From NCBI RefSeq assembly GCF_029227915.1, contig NC_079879.1, positions 29,208,501 through 29,272,500 of the forward strand: a stretch of 64,000 nucleotides of DNA, in the 5' to 3' direction. Both the position numbers and the translations under genes were made by a program. How positions within the stretch are numbered: position 1 is the stretch's first letter; the number at the start of each line of letters is the position of its first letter. Positions 1 through 12,100 of this stretch are shown here, one piece after another. The DNA comes from Hydractinia symbiolongicarpus (Eukaryota; Cnidaria; Hydrozoa; Anthoathecata; Hydractiniidae). The notes beneath the pieces were generated by a model. It had not been told where the DNA came from and made no database searches. It was given only the letters and a program-made list of their open reading frames with translations.

Positions 1-36
1 CTCATGCGTTTTAGTGGTGAAATAATAATTTAAAAA
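1..36 (+). repeat. Partial monomer at the left edge
   Basis: The last 36 bases of a unit ending GAAATAATAATTTAAAAA, as in types A, D or H. It shows that the array extends left of the window. Confidence 0.95.
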
Positions 37-239
37 ATCGTTCGGGAAATGATTTTACTCCCTGGGTACTTTCTTTGTATATTTTTGACTATAAGGGCCG
101 AGTCCGGGATTTACGGGAAATCGCAGGTTTTCGTTTGCCGGCGATTAAACTTCTTTTATTCAGCGTCTCATCAAAAATGAAAACATTTTTAAAAACTACA
201 AGTCTCATGCGTTTTAGTGGTGAAATAATAATTTAAAAA

Positions 240-3200
240 ATCGTTCGGGAAATGAGTTTACTCCCTGGGTACTTTCTTTGTATACTTTTGACTATACGAG
301 CCGAGTCCAGGATTTACGGGAAATCGCAGGTTTTCGTTTGCCGGCAATTAAACTTCTTTTATTCAGCGTCTCATCAAAAATGAAAACATTTTTGAAAACT
401 GCAAATCTTATGCGTTTTAGTGGTGAAAAAATAATTTAAAAAATCGTTCGGGAAATGAGTTTACTCCCTGGGTACTTTCTTTGTATACTTTTGACTATGC
501 GGGCCGAGTCCGGGATTTACGGGAAATCGCGGGTTTTCGTTTGCCGGCGATTAAACCACTTTCATTAAGCGTCTCATCAAAAATGAAAACATTTCTGAAA
601 ACTACAAGTCTCATGCGTTTTAGTGGTGAAAAAATAATTTAAAAATTCGTTCGGGAATTGAGTTTACTCACTGGGTACTTTCCTTGTATACTTTTAACTA
701 TACGGGCCGAGTCCGGGATTTACGGGAAATCGCAGGTTTTCGTTTGCCGGCGATTAAACTTCTTTTATTCAGCGTCTCATCAAAAATGAAAACATTTTTA
801 AAAGCTACAAGTCTCATGGGCTTTAGTGGTGAAATAATAATTTAAAAAATCGTTTGGGAAATGAGTTTACTCCCTGGGTACTTTCTTTGTATACTTTTGA
901 CTATACGGGCCGAGTCCGGGATTTACGGGAAATCGCAGGTTTTCGTTTGCCGGCGATTAAACTTCTTTTATTCAGCGTCTCATCAAAAATGAAAACATTT
1001 TTGAAAACTACAAGTCTCATGCGTTTTAGTGGTGAAAAAATAATTTAAAAAATCGTTCGGGAAATGAGTTTACTCACTGGGTACTTTCCTTGTATACTTT
1101 TGACTATACGGGCCGAGTCCGGGATTTACGGGAAATCGCGGGTTTTCGTTTGCCGGCAATTAAACATCTTTTATTCAGCGTCTCATCAAATATGAAAACA
1201 TTTGTTAAAACTACAAGTCTCTTGCGTTTTAGTGGTGAAAAAATAATTTAAAAAATCGTTCGGAAAATGAGTTTACACCCTGGGTACTTTCTTTGTATAC
1301 TTTTGACTATAAGGGCCGAGTCCGGGATTTACGGGAAATCGCAGGTTTTCGTTTGCCGGCGATTAAACTTCTTTTATTCAGCGTCTCATCAAAAATGAAA
1401 ACATTTTTGAAAACTACAAGTCTCATGCGTTTTAGTGGTGAAAAAATAATTTAAAAAATCGTTCGGGAAATGAGTTTACACCCTGCGTACTTTCTTTGTA
1501 CACTTTTCACTATAAGGGCCGAGTCCGGGATTTACGGGAAATCGCAGGTTTTCGTTTGCCGGCGATTAAACTTCTTTTATTCAGCGTCTCATCAAAAATG
1601 AAAACATTTTTAAAAACTACATGTCTCATGCGTTTTAGTGGTGAAATAATAATTTAAAAAATCGTTCGGGAAATGAGTTTACTCCCTGGGTACTTTCTTT
1701 GTATATTTTTGACTATAAGGGCCGAGTCCGGGATTTACGGGAAATCGCAGGTTTACGTTTGCCGGCGATTAAACTTTTTTTATTCAGCGTCTCATCAAAA
1801 ATGAAAACATTTTTAAAAACTACAAGTCTCATGCGTTTTAGTGGTGAAATAATAATTTAAAAAATCGTTCGGGAAATGAGTTTACTCCCTGGGTACTTTC
1901 TTTGTATACTTTTGACTATACTGGCCGAGTCCAGGATTTACGGGAAATCGCAGGTTTTCGTTTGCCGGCAATTAAACTTCTTTTATTCAGCGTCTCATCA
2001 AAAATGAAATCATTTTTGAAAACTGCAAATCTCATGCGTTTTAGTGGTGAAAAAATAATTTAAAAAATCGTTCGGGAAATGAGTTTACTCCCTGGGTACT
2101 TTCTTTGTATACTTTTGACTATGCGGGCCGAGTCCGGGATTTACGGGAAATCGCGGGTTTTCGTTTGCCGGCGATTAAACCACTTTCATTAAGCGTCTCA
2201 TCAAAAATGAAAACATTTCTGAAAACTACAAGTCTCATGCGTTTTAGTGGTGAAATAATAATTTAAAAAATCGTTCGGGAAATGAGTTTACTCCCTGGGT
2301 ACTTTCTTTGTATACTTTTGACTATACGAGCCGAGTCCAGGATTTACGGGAAATCGCAGGTTTTCGTTTGCCGGCAATTAAACTTCTTTTATTCAGCGTC
2401 TCATCAAAAATGAAAACATTTTTGAAAACTGCAAATCTCATGCGTTTTAGTGGTGAAAAAATAATTTAAAAAATCGTTCGGGAAATGAGTTTACTCCCTG
2501 GGTACTTTCTTTGTATACTTTTGACTATGCGGGCCGAGTCCGGGATTTACGGGAAATCGCGGGTTTTCGTTTGCCGGCGATTAAACCACTTTCATTAAGC
2601 GTCTCATCAAAAATGAAAACATTTCTGAAAACTACAAGTCTCATGCGTTTTAGTGGTGAAAAAATAATTTAAAAATTCGTTCGGGAATTGAGTTTACTCA
2701 CTGGGTACTTTCCTTGTATACTTTTAACTATACGGGCCGAGTCCGGGATTTACGGGAAATCGCAGGTTTTCGTTTGCCGGCGATTAAACTTCTTTTATTC
2801 AGCGTCTCATCAAAAATGAAAACATTTTTAAAAGCTACAAGTCTCATGGGCTTTAGTGGTGAAATAATAATTTAAAAAATCGTTTGGGAAATGAGTTTAC
2901 TCCCTGGGTACTTTCTTTGTATACTTTTGACTATACGGGCCGAGTCCGGGATTTACGGGAAATCGCAGGTTTTCGTTTGCCGGCGATTAAACTTCTTTTA
3001 TTCAGCGTCTCATCAAAAATGAAAACATTTTTGAAAACTACAAGTCTCATGCGTTTTAGTGGTGAAAAAATAATTTAAAAAATCGTTCGGGAAATGAGTT
3101 TACTCACTGGGTACTTTCCTTGTATACTTTTGACTATACGGGCCGAGTCCGGGATTTACGGGAAATCGCGGGTTTTCGTTTGCCGGCAATTAAACATCTT

Positions 3201-4299
3201 TTATTCAGCGTCTCATCAAAAATGAAAACATTTGTTAAAACTACAAGTCTCATGCGTTTTAGTGGTGAAAAAATAATTTAAAAAATCGTTCGGAAAATGA
3301 GTTTACACCCTGGGTACTTTCTTTGTATACTTTTGACTATAAGGGCCGAGTCCGGGATTTACGGGAAATCGCAGGTTTTCGTTTGCCGGCGACTAAACTT
3401 CTTTTATTCAGCGTCTCATCAAAAATGAAAACATTTTTGAAAACTACAAGTCTCATGCGTTTTAGTGGTGAAAAAATAATTTAAAAAATCGTTCGGGAAA
3501 TGAGTTTACACCCTGGGTACTTTCTTTGTATACTTTTGACTATAAGGGCCGAGTCCGGGATTTACGGGAAATCGCAGGTTTTCGTTTGCCGGCGATTAAA
3601 CTTCTTTTATTCAGCGTCTCATCAAAAATGAAAACATTTTTAAAAACTACAAGTCTCATGCGTTTTAGTGGTGAAATAATAATTTAAAAAATCGTTCGGG
3701 AAATGAGTTTACTCCCTGGGTACTTTCTTTGTATATTTTTGACTATAAGGGCCGAGTCCGGGATTTACGGGAAATCGCAGGTTTTCGTTTGCCGGCGATT
3801 AAACTTTTTTTATTCTGCGTCTCATCAAAAATGAAAACATTTTTAAAAACTACAAGTCTCATGCGTTTTAGTGGTGAAATAAAAATTTAAAAAATCGTTC
3901 GGGAAATGAGTTTACTCCCTGGGTACTTTCTTTGTATACTTTTGACTATACGGGCCGAGTCCAGGATTTACGGGAAATCGCAGGTTTTCGTTTGCCGGCA
4001 ATTAAACTTCTTTTATTCAGCGTCTCATCAAAAATGAAAACATTTTTGAAAACTGCAAATCTCATGCGTTTTAGTGGTGAAAAAATAATTTAAAAAATCG
4101 TTTGGGAAATGAGTTTACTCCCTGGGTACTTTCTTTGTATACTTTTGACTATGCGGGCCGAGTCCGGGATTTACGGGAAATCGCGGGTTTTCGTTTGCCG
4201 GCGATTAAACCACTTTCATTAAGCGTCTCATCAAAAATGAAAACATTTCTGAAAACTACAAGTCTCATGCGTTTTAGTGGTGAAAAAATAATTTAAAAA
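240..4299 (+). repeat. Tandem 10-monomer HOR duplication (2 x 2030 bp)
   Basis: Units 240-2269 and 2270-4299 both read B-C-D-E-F-G-H-A-B-C. The offset is 10 x 203 = 2030 bp. Both copies start with a B unit carrying the private variant ATACGAGCC (near 296 and 2326). Both contain the same type E unit with CGTTTGGG (849 and 2879), whose translated products are identical. The 10-mer is the 8-type cycle plus one extra B-C pair. Copies differ by scattered single bases: the first copy has CTTGCG near 1211 and CTGCGTAC near 1493 where the second has the usual CATGCG and CTGGGTAC. So they are not fresh identical copies. Confidence 0.9.
983..1004. repeat. Dyad 1: 9-bp inverted repeat with 4-base loop, in most monomers (representative copy)
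   Basis: TCAAAAATG (983-991), AAAA (992-995), CATTTTTGA (996-1004): the arms are perfect reverse complements. The dyad lies at unit bases 135-156, in the AT-rich half. It is perfect in units with TTTTTGAAAAC. It has one mismatch in units with TTTCTGAAAAC (the C and J types) and in those with TTTTTAAAAAC (A, H, K, R types), and is disrupted in TTGTTAAAAC units (F) and where ATG is ATA (34742-36365, U units). Such short dyads could extrude as cruciforms or bind a dimeric protein; neither is shown here. Confidence 0.85.
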
Positions 4300-4908
4300 A
4301 TCGTTCGGGAATTGAGTTTACTCACTGGGTACTTTCCTTGTATACTTTTGACTATACGGGCCGAGTCCGGGATTTACGGGAAATCGCGGGTTTTCGTTTG
4401 CCGGCAATTAAACATCTTTTATTCAGCGTCTCATCAAAAATGAAAACATTTGTTAAAACTACAAGTCTCATGCGTTTTAGTGGTGAAAAAATAATTTAAA
4501 AAATCGTTCGGAAAATGAGTTTACACCCTGGGTACTTTCTTTGTATACTTTTGACTATAAGGGCCGAGTCCGGGATTTACGGGAAATCGCAGGTTTTCGT
4601 TTGCCGGCGATTAAACTTCTTTTATTCAGCGTCTCATCAAAAATGAAAACATTTTTGAAAACTACAAGTCTCATGCGTTTTAGTGGTGAAAAAATAATTT
4701 AAAAAATCGTTCGGGAAATGAGTTTACACCCTGGGTACTTTCTTTGTATACTTTTGACTATAAGGGCCGAGTCCGGGATTTACGGGAAATCGCAGGTTTT
4801 CGTTTGCCGGCGATTAAACTTCTTTTATTCAGCGTCTCATCAAAAATGAAAACATTTTTAAAAACTACAAGTCTCATGCGTTTTAGTGGTGAAATAATAA
4901 TTTAAAAA

Positions 4909-7900
4909 ATCGTTCGGGAAATGAGTTTACTCCCTGGGTACTTTCTTTGTATATTTTTGACTATAAGGGCCGAGTCCGGGATTTACGGGAAATCGCAGGT
5001 TTTCGTTTGCCGGCGATTAAACTTTTTTTATTCAGCGTCTCATCAAAAATGAAAACATTTTTAAAAACTACAAGTCTCATGCGTTTTAGTGGTGAAATAA
5101 AAATTTAAAAAATCGTTCGGGAAATGAGTTTACTCCCTGGGTACTTTCTTTGTATACTTTTGACTATACGGGCCGAGTCCAAGATTTACGGGAAATCGCA
5201 GGTTTTCGTTTGCCGGCAATTAAACTTCTTTTATTCAGCGTCTCATCAAAAATGAAAACATTTTTGAAAACTGCAAATCTCATGCGTTTTAGTGGTGAAA
5301 AAATAATTTAAAAAATCGTTTGGGAAATGAGTTTACTCCCTGGGTACTTTCTTTGTATACTTTTGACTATGCGGGCCGAGTCCGGGATTTACGGGAAATC
5401 GCGGGTTTTCGTTTGCCGGCGATTAAACCACTTTCATTAAGCGTCTCATCAAAAATGAAAACATTTCTGAAAACTACAAGTCTCATGCGTTTTAGTGGTG
5501 AAAAAATAATTTAAAAATTCGTTCGGGAATTGAGTTTACTCACTGGGTACTTTCCTTGTATACTTTTAACTATACGGGCCGAGTCCGGGATTTACGGGAA
5601 ATCGCAGGTTTTCGTTTGCCGGCGATTAAACTTCTTTTACTCAGCGTCTCATCAAAAATGAAAACATTTTTAAAAGCTACAAGTCTCATGGGCTTTAGTG
5701 GTGAAATAATAATTTAAAAAATCGTTTGGGAAATAAGTTTACTCACTGGGTACTTTCCTTGTATACTTTTGACTATACGGGCCGAGTCCGGGATTTACGG
5801 GAAATCGCGGGTTTTCGTTTGCCGGCAATTAAACATCTTTTATTCAGCGTCTCATCCAAAATGAAAACATTTTTAAAAACTACAAATCTCATGGGCTTTA
5901 GTGGTGAAATAATAATTTAAAAAATCGTTCGGGAAATGAGTTTACTCCCTGGGTACTTTCTTTGTATACTTTTGACTATAAGGGCCGAGTCCGGGATTTA
6001 CGGGAAATCGCAGGTTTTCGTTTGCCGGCGATTAAACTTCTTTTATTCAGCGTCTCATCAAAAATGAAAACATTTTTGAAAACTACAAGTCTCATGCGTT
6101 TTAGTGGTGAAAAAATAATTTAAAAAATCGTTCGGGAAATGAGTTTACACCCTGGGTACTTTCTTTGTATACTTTTGACTATAAGGGCCGAGTCCGGGAT
6201 TTACGGGAAATCGCAGGTTTTCGTTTGCCGGCGATTAAACTTCTTTTATTCAGCGTCTCATCAAAAATGAAAACATTTTTAAAAACTACAAGTCTCATGC
6301 GTTTTAGTGGTGAAATAATAATTTAAAAAATCGTTCGGGAAATGAGTTTACTCCCTGGGTACTTTCTTTGTATATTTTTGACTATAAGGGCCGAGTCCGG
6401 GATTTACGGGAAATCGCAGGTTTTCGTTTGCCGGCGATTAAACTTCTTTTATTCAGCGTCTCATCAAAAATGAAAACATTTTTGAAAACTACAAGTCTCA
6501 TGCGTTTTAGTGGTGAAAAAATAATTTAAAAAATCGTTCGGGAAATGAGTTTACACCCTGGGTACTTTCTTTGTATACTTTTGACTATAAGGGCCGAGTC
6601 CGGGATTTACGGGAAATCGCAGGTTTTCGTTTGCCGGCGATTAAACTTCTTTTATTCAGCGTCTCATCAAAAATGAAAACATTTTTAAAAACTACAAGTC
6701 TCATGCGTTTTAGTGGTGAAATAATAATTTAAAAAATCGTTCGGGAAATGAGTTTACTCCCTGGGTACTTTCTTTGTATATTTTGACTATAAGGGCCGAG
6801 TCCGGGATTTACGGGAAATCGCAGGTTTTCGTTTGCCGGCGATTAAACTTCTTTTATTCAGCGTCTCATCAAAAATGAAAACATTTTTAAAAGCTACAAG
6901 TCTCATGCGTTTTAGTGGTGAAATAATAATTTAAAAAATCGTTCGGGAAATGAGTTTACTCCCTGGGTACTTTCTTTGTATATTTTTGACTATAAGGGCC
7001 GAGTCCGGGATTTACGGGAAATCGCAGGTTTTCGTTTGCCGGCGATTAAACTTTTTTTATTCAGCGTCTCATCAAAAATGAAAACATTTTTAAAAACTAC
7101 AAGTCTCATGCGTTTTAGTGGTGAAATAAAAATTTAAAAAATCGTTCGGGAAATGAGTTTACTCCCTGGGTACTTTCTTTGTATACTTTTGACTATACGG
7201 GCCGAGTCCAAGATTTACGGGAAATCGCAGGTTTTCGTTTGCCGGCAATTAAACTTCTTTTATTCAGCGTCTCATCAAAAATGAAAACATTTTTGAAAAC
7301 TGCAAATCTCATGCGTTTTAGTGGTGAAAAAATAATTTAAAAAATCGTTTGGGAAATGAGTTTACTCCCTGGGTACTTTCTTTGTATACTTTTGACTATG
7401 CGGGCCGAGTCCGGGATTTACGGGAAATCGCGGGTTTTCGTTTGCCGGCGATTAAACCACTTTCATTAAGCGTCTCATCAAAAATGAAAACATTTCTGAA
7501 AACTACAAGTCTCATGCGTTTTAGTGGTGAAAAAATAATTTAAAAATTCGTTCGGGAATTGAGTTTACTCACTGGGTACTTTCCTTGTATACTTTTAACT
7601 ATACGGGCCGAGTCCGGGATTTACGGGAAATCGCAGGTTTTCGTTTGCCGGCGATTAAACTTCTTTTACTCAGCGTCTCATCAAAAATGAAAACATTTTT
7701 AAAAGCTACAAGTCTCATGGGCTTTAGTGGTGAAATAATAATTTAAAAAATCGTTTGGGAAATAAGTTTACTCACTGGGTACTTTCCTTGTATACTTTTG
7801 ACTATACGGGCCGAGTCCGGGATTTACGGGAAATCGCGGGTTTTCGTTTGCCGGCAATTAAACATCTTTTATTCAGCGTCTCATCCAAAATGAAAACATT

Positions 7901-8967
7901 TTTAAAAACTACAAATCTCATGGGCTTTAGTGGTGAAATAATAATTTAAAAAATCGTTCGGGAAATGAGTTTACTCCCTGGGTACTTTCTTTGTATACTT
8001 TTGACTATAAGGGCCGAGTCCGGGATTTACGGGAAATCGCAGGTTTTCGTTTGCCGGCGATTAAACTTCTTTTATTCAGCGTCTCATCAAAAATGAAAAC
8101 ATTTTTGAAAACTACAAGTCTCATGCGTTTTAGTGGTGAAAAAATAATTTAAAAAATCGTTCGGGAAATGAGTTTACACCCTGGGTACTTTCTTTGTATA
8201 CTTTTGACTATAAGGGCCGAGTCCGGGATTTACGGGAAATCGCAGGTTTTCGTTTGCCGGCGATTAAACTTCTTTTATTCAGCGTCTCATCAAAAATGAA
8301 AACATTTTTAAAAACTACAAGTCTCATGCGTTTTAGTGGTGAAATAATAATTTAAAAAATCGTTCGGGAAATGAGTTTACTCCCTGGGTACTTTCTTTGT
8401 ATATTTTTGACTATAAGGGCCGAGTCCGGGATTTACGGGAAATCGCAGGTTTTCGTTTGCCGGCGATTAAACTTCTTTTATTCAGCGTCTCATCAAAAAT
8501 GAAAACATTTTTGAAAACTACAAGTCTCATGCGTTTTAGTGGTGAAAAAATAATTTAAAAAATCGTTCGGGAAATGAGTTTACACCCTGGGTACTTTCTT
8601 TGTATACTTTTGACTATAAGGGCCGAGTCCGGGATTTACGGGAAATCGCAGGTTTTCGTTTGCCGGCGATTAAACTTCTTTTATTCAGCGTCTCATCAAA
8701 AATGAAAACATTTTTAAAAACTACAAGTCTCATGCGTTTTAGTGGTGAAATAATAATTTAAAAAATCGTTCGGGAAATGAGTTTACTCCCTGGGTACTTT
8801 CTTTGTATATTTTTGACTATAAGGGCCGAGTCCGGGATTTACGGGAAATCGCAGGTTTTCGTTTGCCGGCGATTAAACTTCTTTTATTCAGCGTCTCATC
8901 AAAAATGAAAACATTTTTAAAAGCTACAAGTCTCATGGGCTTTAGTGGTGAAATAATAATTTAAAAA
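4909..8967 (+). repeat. Tandem 10-monomer duplication (2029 + 2030 bp)
   Basis: Copies are 4909-6937 and 6938-8967, order A-B-C-D-F'-G-H-(A/G hybrid)-H-A. Shared private marks include TCCAAGATT in the B unit (near 5179 and 7208), TTTTACTCAGCG in the D unit (near 5636 and 7665), GGGAAATAAG at the start of F', and ACAAATCTCATGGG at its end. The first copy's last unit (6736) lacks one T in the TATATTTTTGAC tract, making it 202 bp. The last unit of the second copy (8765) ends CATGGGC like type D, whereas the first ends CATGCG, so the right junction is heterogeneous. Confidence 0.88.
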
Positions 8968-9170
8968 ATCGTTTGGGAAATGAGTTTACTCACTGGGTAC
9001 TTTCCTTGTATACTTTTGACTATACGGGCCGAGTCCGGGATTTACGGGAAATCGCGGGTTTTCGTTTGCCGGCAATTAAACATCTTTTATTCAGCGTCTC
9101 ATCAAAAATGAAAACATTTGTTAAAACTACAAGTCTCATGCGTTTTAGTGGTGAAAAAATAATTTAAAAA

Positions 9171-12100
9171 ATCGTTCGGAAAATGAGTTTACACCCTGGG
9201 TACTTTCTTTGTATACTTTTGACTATAAGGGCCGAGTCCGGGATTTACGGGAAATCGCAGGTTTTCGTTTGCCGGCGATTAAACTTCTTTTATTCAGCGT
9301 CTCATCAAAAATGAAAACATTTTTGAAAACTACAAGTCTCATGCGTTTTAGTGGTGAAAAAATAATTTAAAAAATCGTTCGGGAAATGAGTTTACACCCT
9401 GGGTACTTTCTTTGTATACTTTTGACTATAAGGGCCGAGTCCGGGATTTACGGGAAATCGCAGGTTTTCGTTTGCCGGCGATTAAACTTCTTTTATTCAG
9501 CGTCTCATCAAAAATGAAAACATTTTTAAAAACTACAAGTCTCATGCGTTTTAGTGGTGAAATAATAATTTAAAAAATCGTTCGGGAAATGAGTTTACTC
9601 CCTGGGTACTTTCTTTGTATATTTTTGACTATAAGGGCCGAGTCCGGGATTTACGGGAAATCGCAGGTTTTCGTTTGCCGGCGATTAAACTTTTTTTATT
9701 CTGCGTCTCATCAAAAATGAAAACATTTTTAAAAACTACAAGTCTCATGCGTTTTAGTGGTGAAATAAAAATTTAAAAAATCGTTCGGGAAATGAGTTTA
9801 CTCCCTGGGTACTTTCTTTGTATACTTTTGACTATACGGGCCGAGTCCAGGATTTACGGGAAATCGCAGGTTTTCGTTTGCCGGCAATTAAACTTCTTTT
9901 ATTCAGCGTCTCATCAAAAATGAAAACATTTTTGAAAACTGCAAATCTCATGCGTTTTAGTGGTGAAAAAATAATTTAAAAAATCGTTTGGGAAATGAGT
10001 TTACTCCCTGGGTACTTTCTTTGTATACTTTTGACTATGCGGGCCGAGTCCGGGATTTACGGGAAATCGCGGGTTTTCGTTTGCCGGCGATTAAACCACT
10101 TTCATTAAGCGTCTCATCAAAAATGAAAACATTTCTGAAAACTACAAGTCTCATGCGTTTTAGTGGTGAAAAAATAATTTGAAAAATCGTTCGGGAATTG
10201 AGTTTACTCACTGGGTACTTTCCTTGTATACTTTTGACTATACGGGCCGAGTCCGGGATTTACGGGAAATCGCGGGTTTTCGTTTGCCGGCAATTAAACA
10301 TCTTTTATTCAGCGTCTCATCAAAAATGAAAACATTTGTTAAAACTACAAGTCTCATGCGTTTTAGTGGTGAAAAAATAATTTAAAAAATCGTTCGGAAA
10401 ATGAGTTTACACCCTGGGTACTTTCTTTGTATACTTTTGACTATAAGGGCCGAGTCCGGGATTTACGGGAAATCGCAGGTTTTCGTTTGCCGGCGATTAA
10501 ACTTCTTTTATTCAGCGTCTCATCAAAAATGAAAACATTTTTGAAAACTACAAGTCTCATGCGTTTTAGTGGTGAAAAAATAATTTAAAAAATCGTTCGG
10601 GAAATGAGTTTACTCCCTGGGTACTTTCTTTGTATATTTTTGACTATAAGGGCCGAGTCCGGGATTTACGGGAAATCGCAGGTTTTCGTTTGCCGGCGAT
10701 TAAACTTTTTTTATTCAGCGTCTCATCAAAAATGAAAACATTTTTAAAAACTACAAGTCTCATGCGTTTTAGTGGTGAAATAAAAATTTAAAAAATCGTT
10801 CGGGAAATGAGTTTACTCCCTGGGTACTTTCTTTGTATACTTTTGACTATACGGGCCGAGTCCAAGATTTACGGGAAATCGCAGGTTTTCGTTTGCCGGC
10901 AATTAAACTTCTTTTATTCAGCGTCTCATCAAAAATGAAAACATTTTTGAAAACTGCAAATCTCATGCGTTTTAGTGGTGAAAAAATAATTTAAAAAATC
11001 GTTTGGGAAATGAGTTTACTCCCTGGGTACTTTCTTTGTATATTTTTGACTATAAGGGCCGAGTCCGGGATTTACGGGAAATCGCAGGTTTTCGTTTGCC
11101 GGCGATTAAACTTCTTTTATTCAGCGTCTCATCAAAAATGAAAACATTTTTGAAAACTACAAGTCTCATGCGTTTTAGTGGCGAAAAAATAATTTAAAAA
11201 ATCGTTCGGGAAATGAGTTTACACCCTGGGTACTTTCTTTGTATACTTTTGACTATAAGGGCCGAGTCCGGGATTTACGGGAAATCGCAGGTTTTCGTTT
11301 GCCGGCGATTAAACTTCTTTTATTCAGCGTCTCATCAAAAATGAAAACATTTTTAAAAACTACAAGTCTCATGCGTTTTAGTGGTGAAATAATAATTTAA
11401 AAAATCGTTCGGGAAATGAGTTTACTCCCTGGGTACTTTCTTTGTATATTTTTGACTATAAGGGCCGAGTCCGGGATTTACGGGAAATCGCAGGTTTTCG
11501 TTTGCCGGCGATTAAACTTCTTTTATTCAGCGTCTCATCAAAAATGAAAACATTTTTAAAAGCTACAAGTCTCATGGGCTTTAGTGGTGAAATAATAATT
11601 TAAAAAATCGTTTGGGAAATGAGTTTACTCACTGGGTACTTTCCTTGTATACTTTTGACTATACGGGCCGAGTCCGGGATTTACGGGAAATCGCGGGTTT
11701 TCGTTTGCCGGCAATTAAACATCTTTTATTCAGCGTCTCATCCAAAATGAAAACATTTTTAAAAACTACAAGTCTCATGGGCTTTAGTGGTGAAATAATA
11801 ATTTAAAAAATCGTTCGGGAAATGAGTTTACTCCCTGGGTACTTTCTTTGTATACTTTTGACTATACGGGCCGAGTCCGGGATTTACGGGAAATCGCGGG
11901 TTTTCGTTTGCCGGCAATTAAACATCTTTTATTCAGCGTCTCATCAAAAATGAAAACATTTGTTAAAACTACAAGTCTCATGCGTTTTAGTGGTGAAAAA
12001 ATAATTTAAAAAATCGTTCGGAAAATGAGTTTACACCCTGGGTACTTTCTTTGTATACTTTTGACTATAAGGGCCGAGTCCGGGATTTACGGGAAATCGC

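Noticed and set aside
854-1048. A forward open frame of about 64 codons in most monomers
   Set aside because: It starts at TTG or an in-unit codon only when chance variants allow, ends at the TAA inside AATAATTTAA, and equals the repeat length. Because 203 is not a multiple of three, successive units are in different frames. One ancestral open frame copied 315 times is not independent evidence of coding. I see no ribosome-binding or splice context and no recognisable domain.
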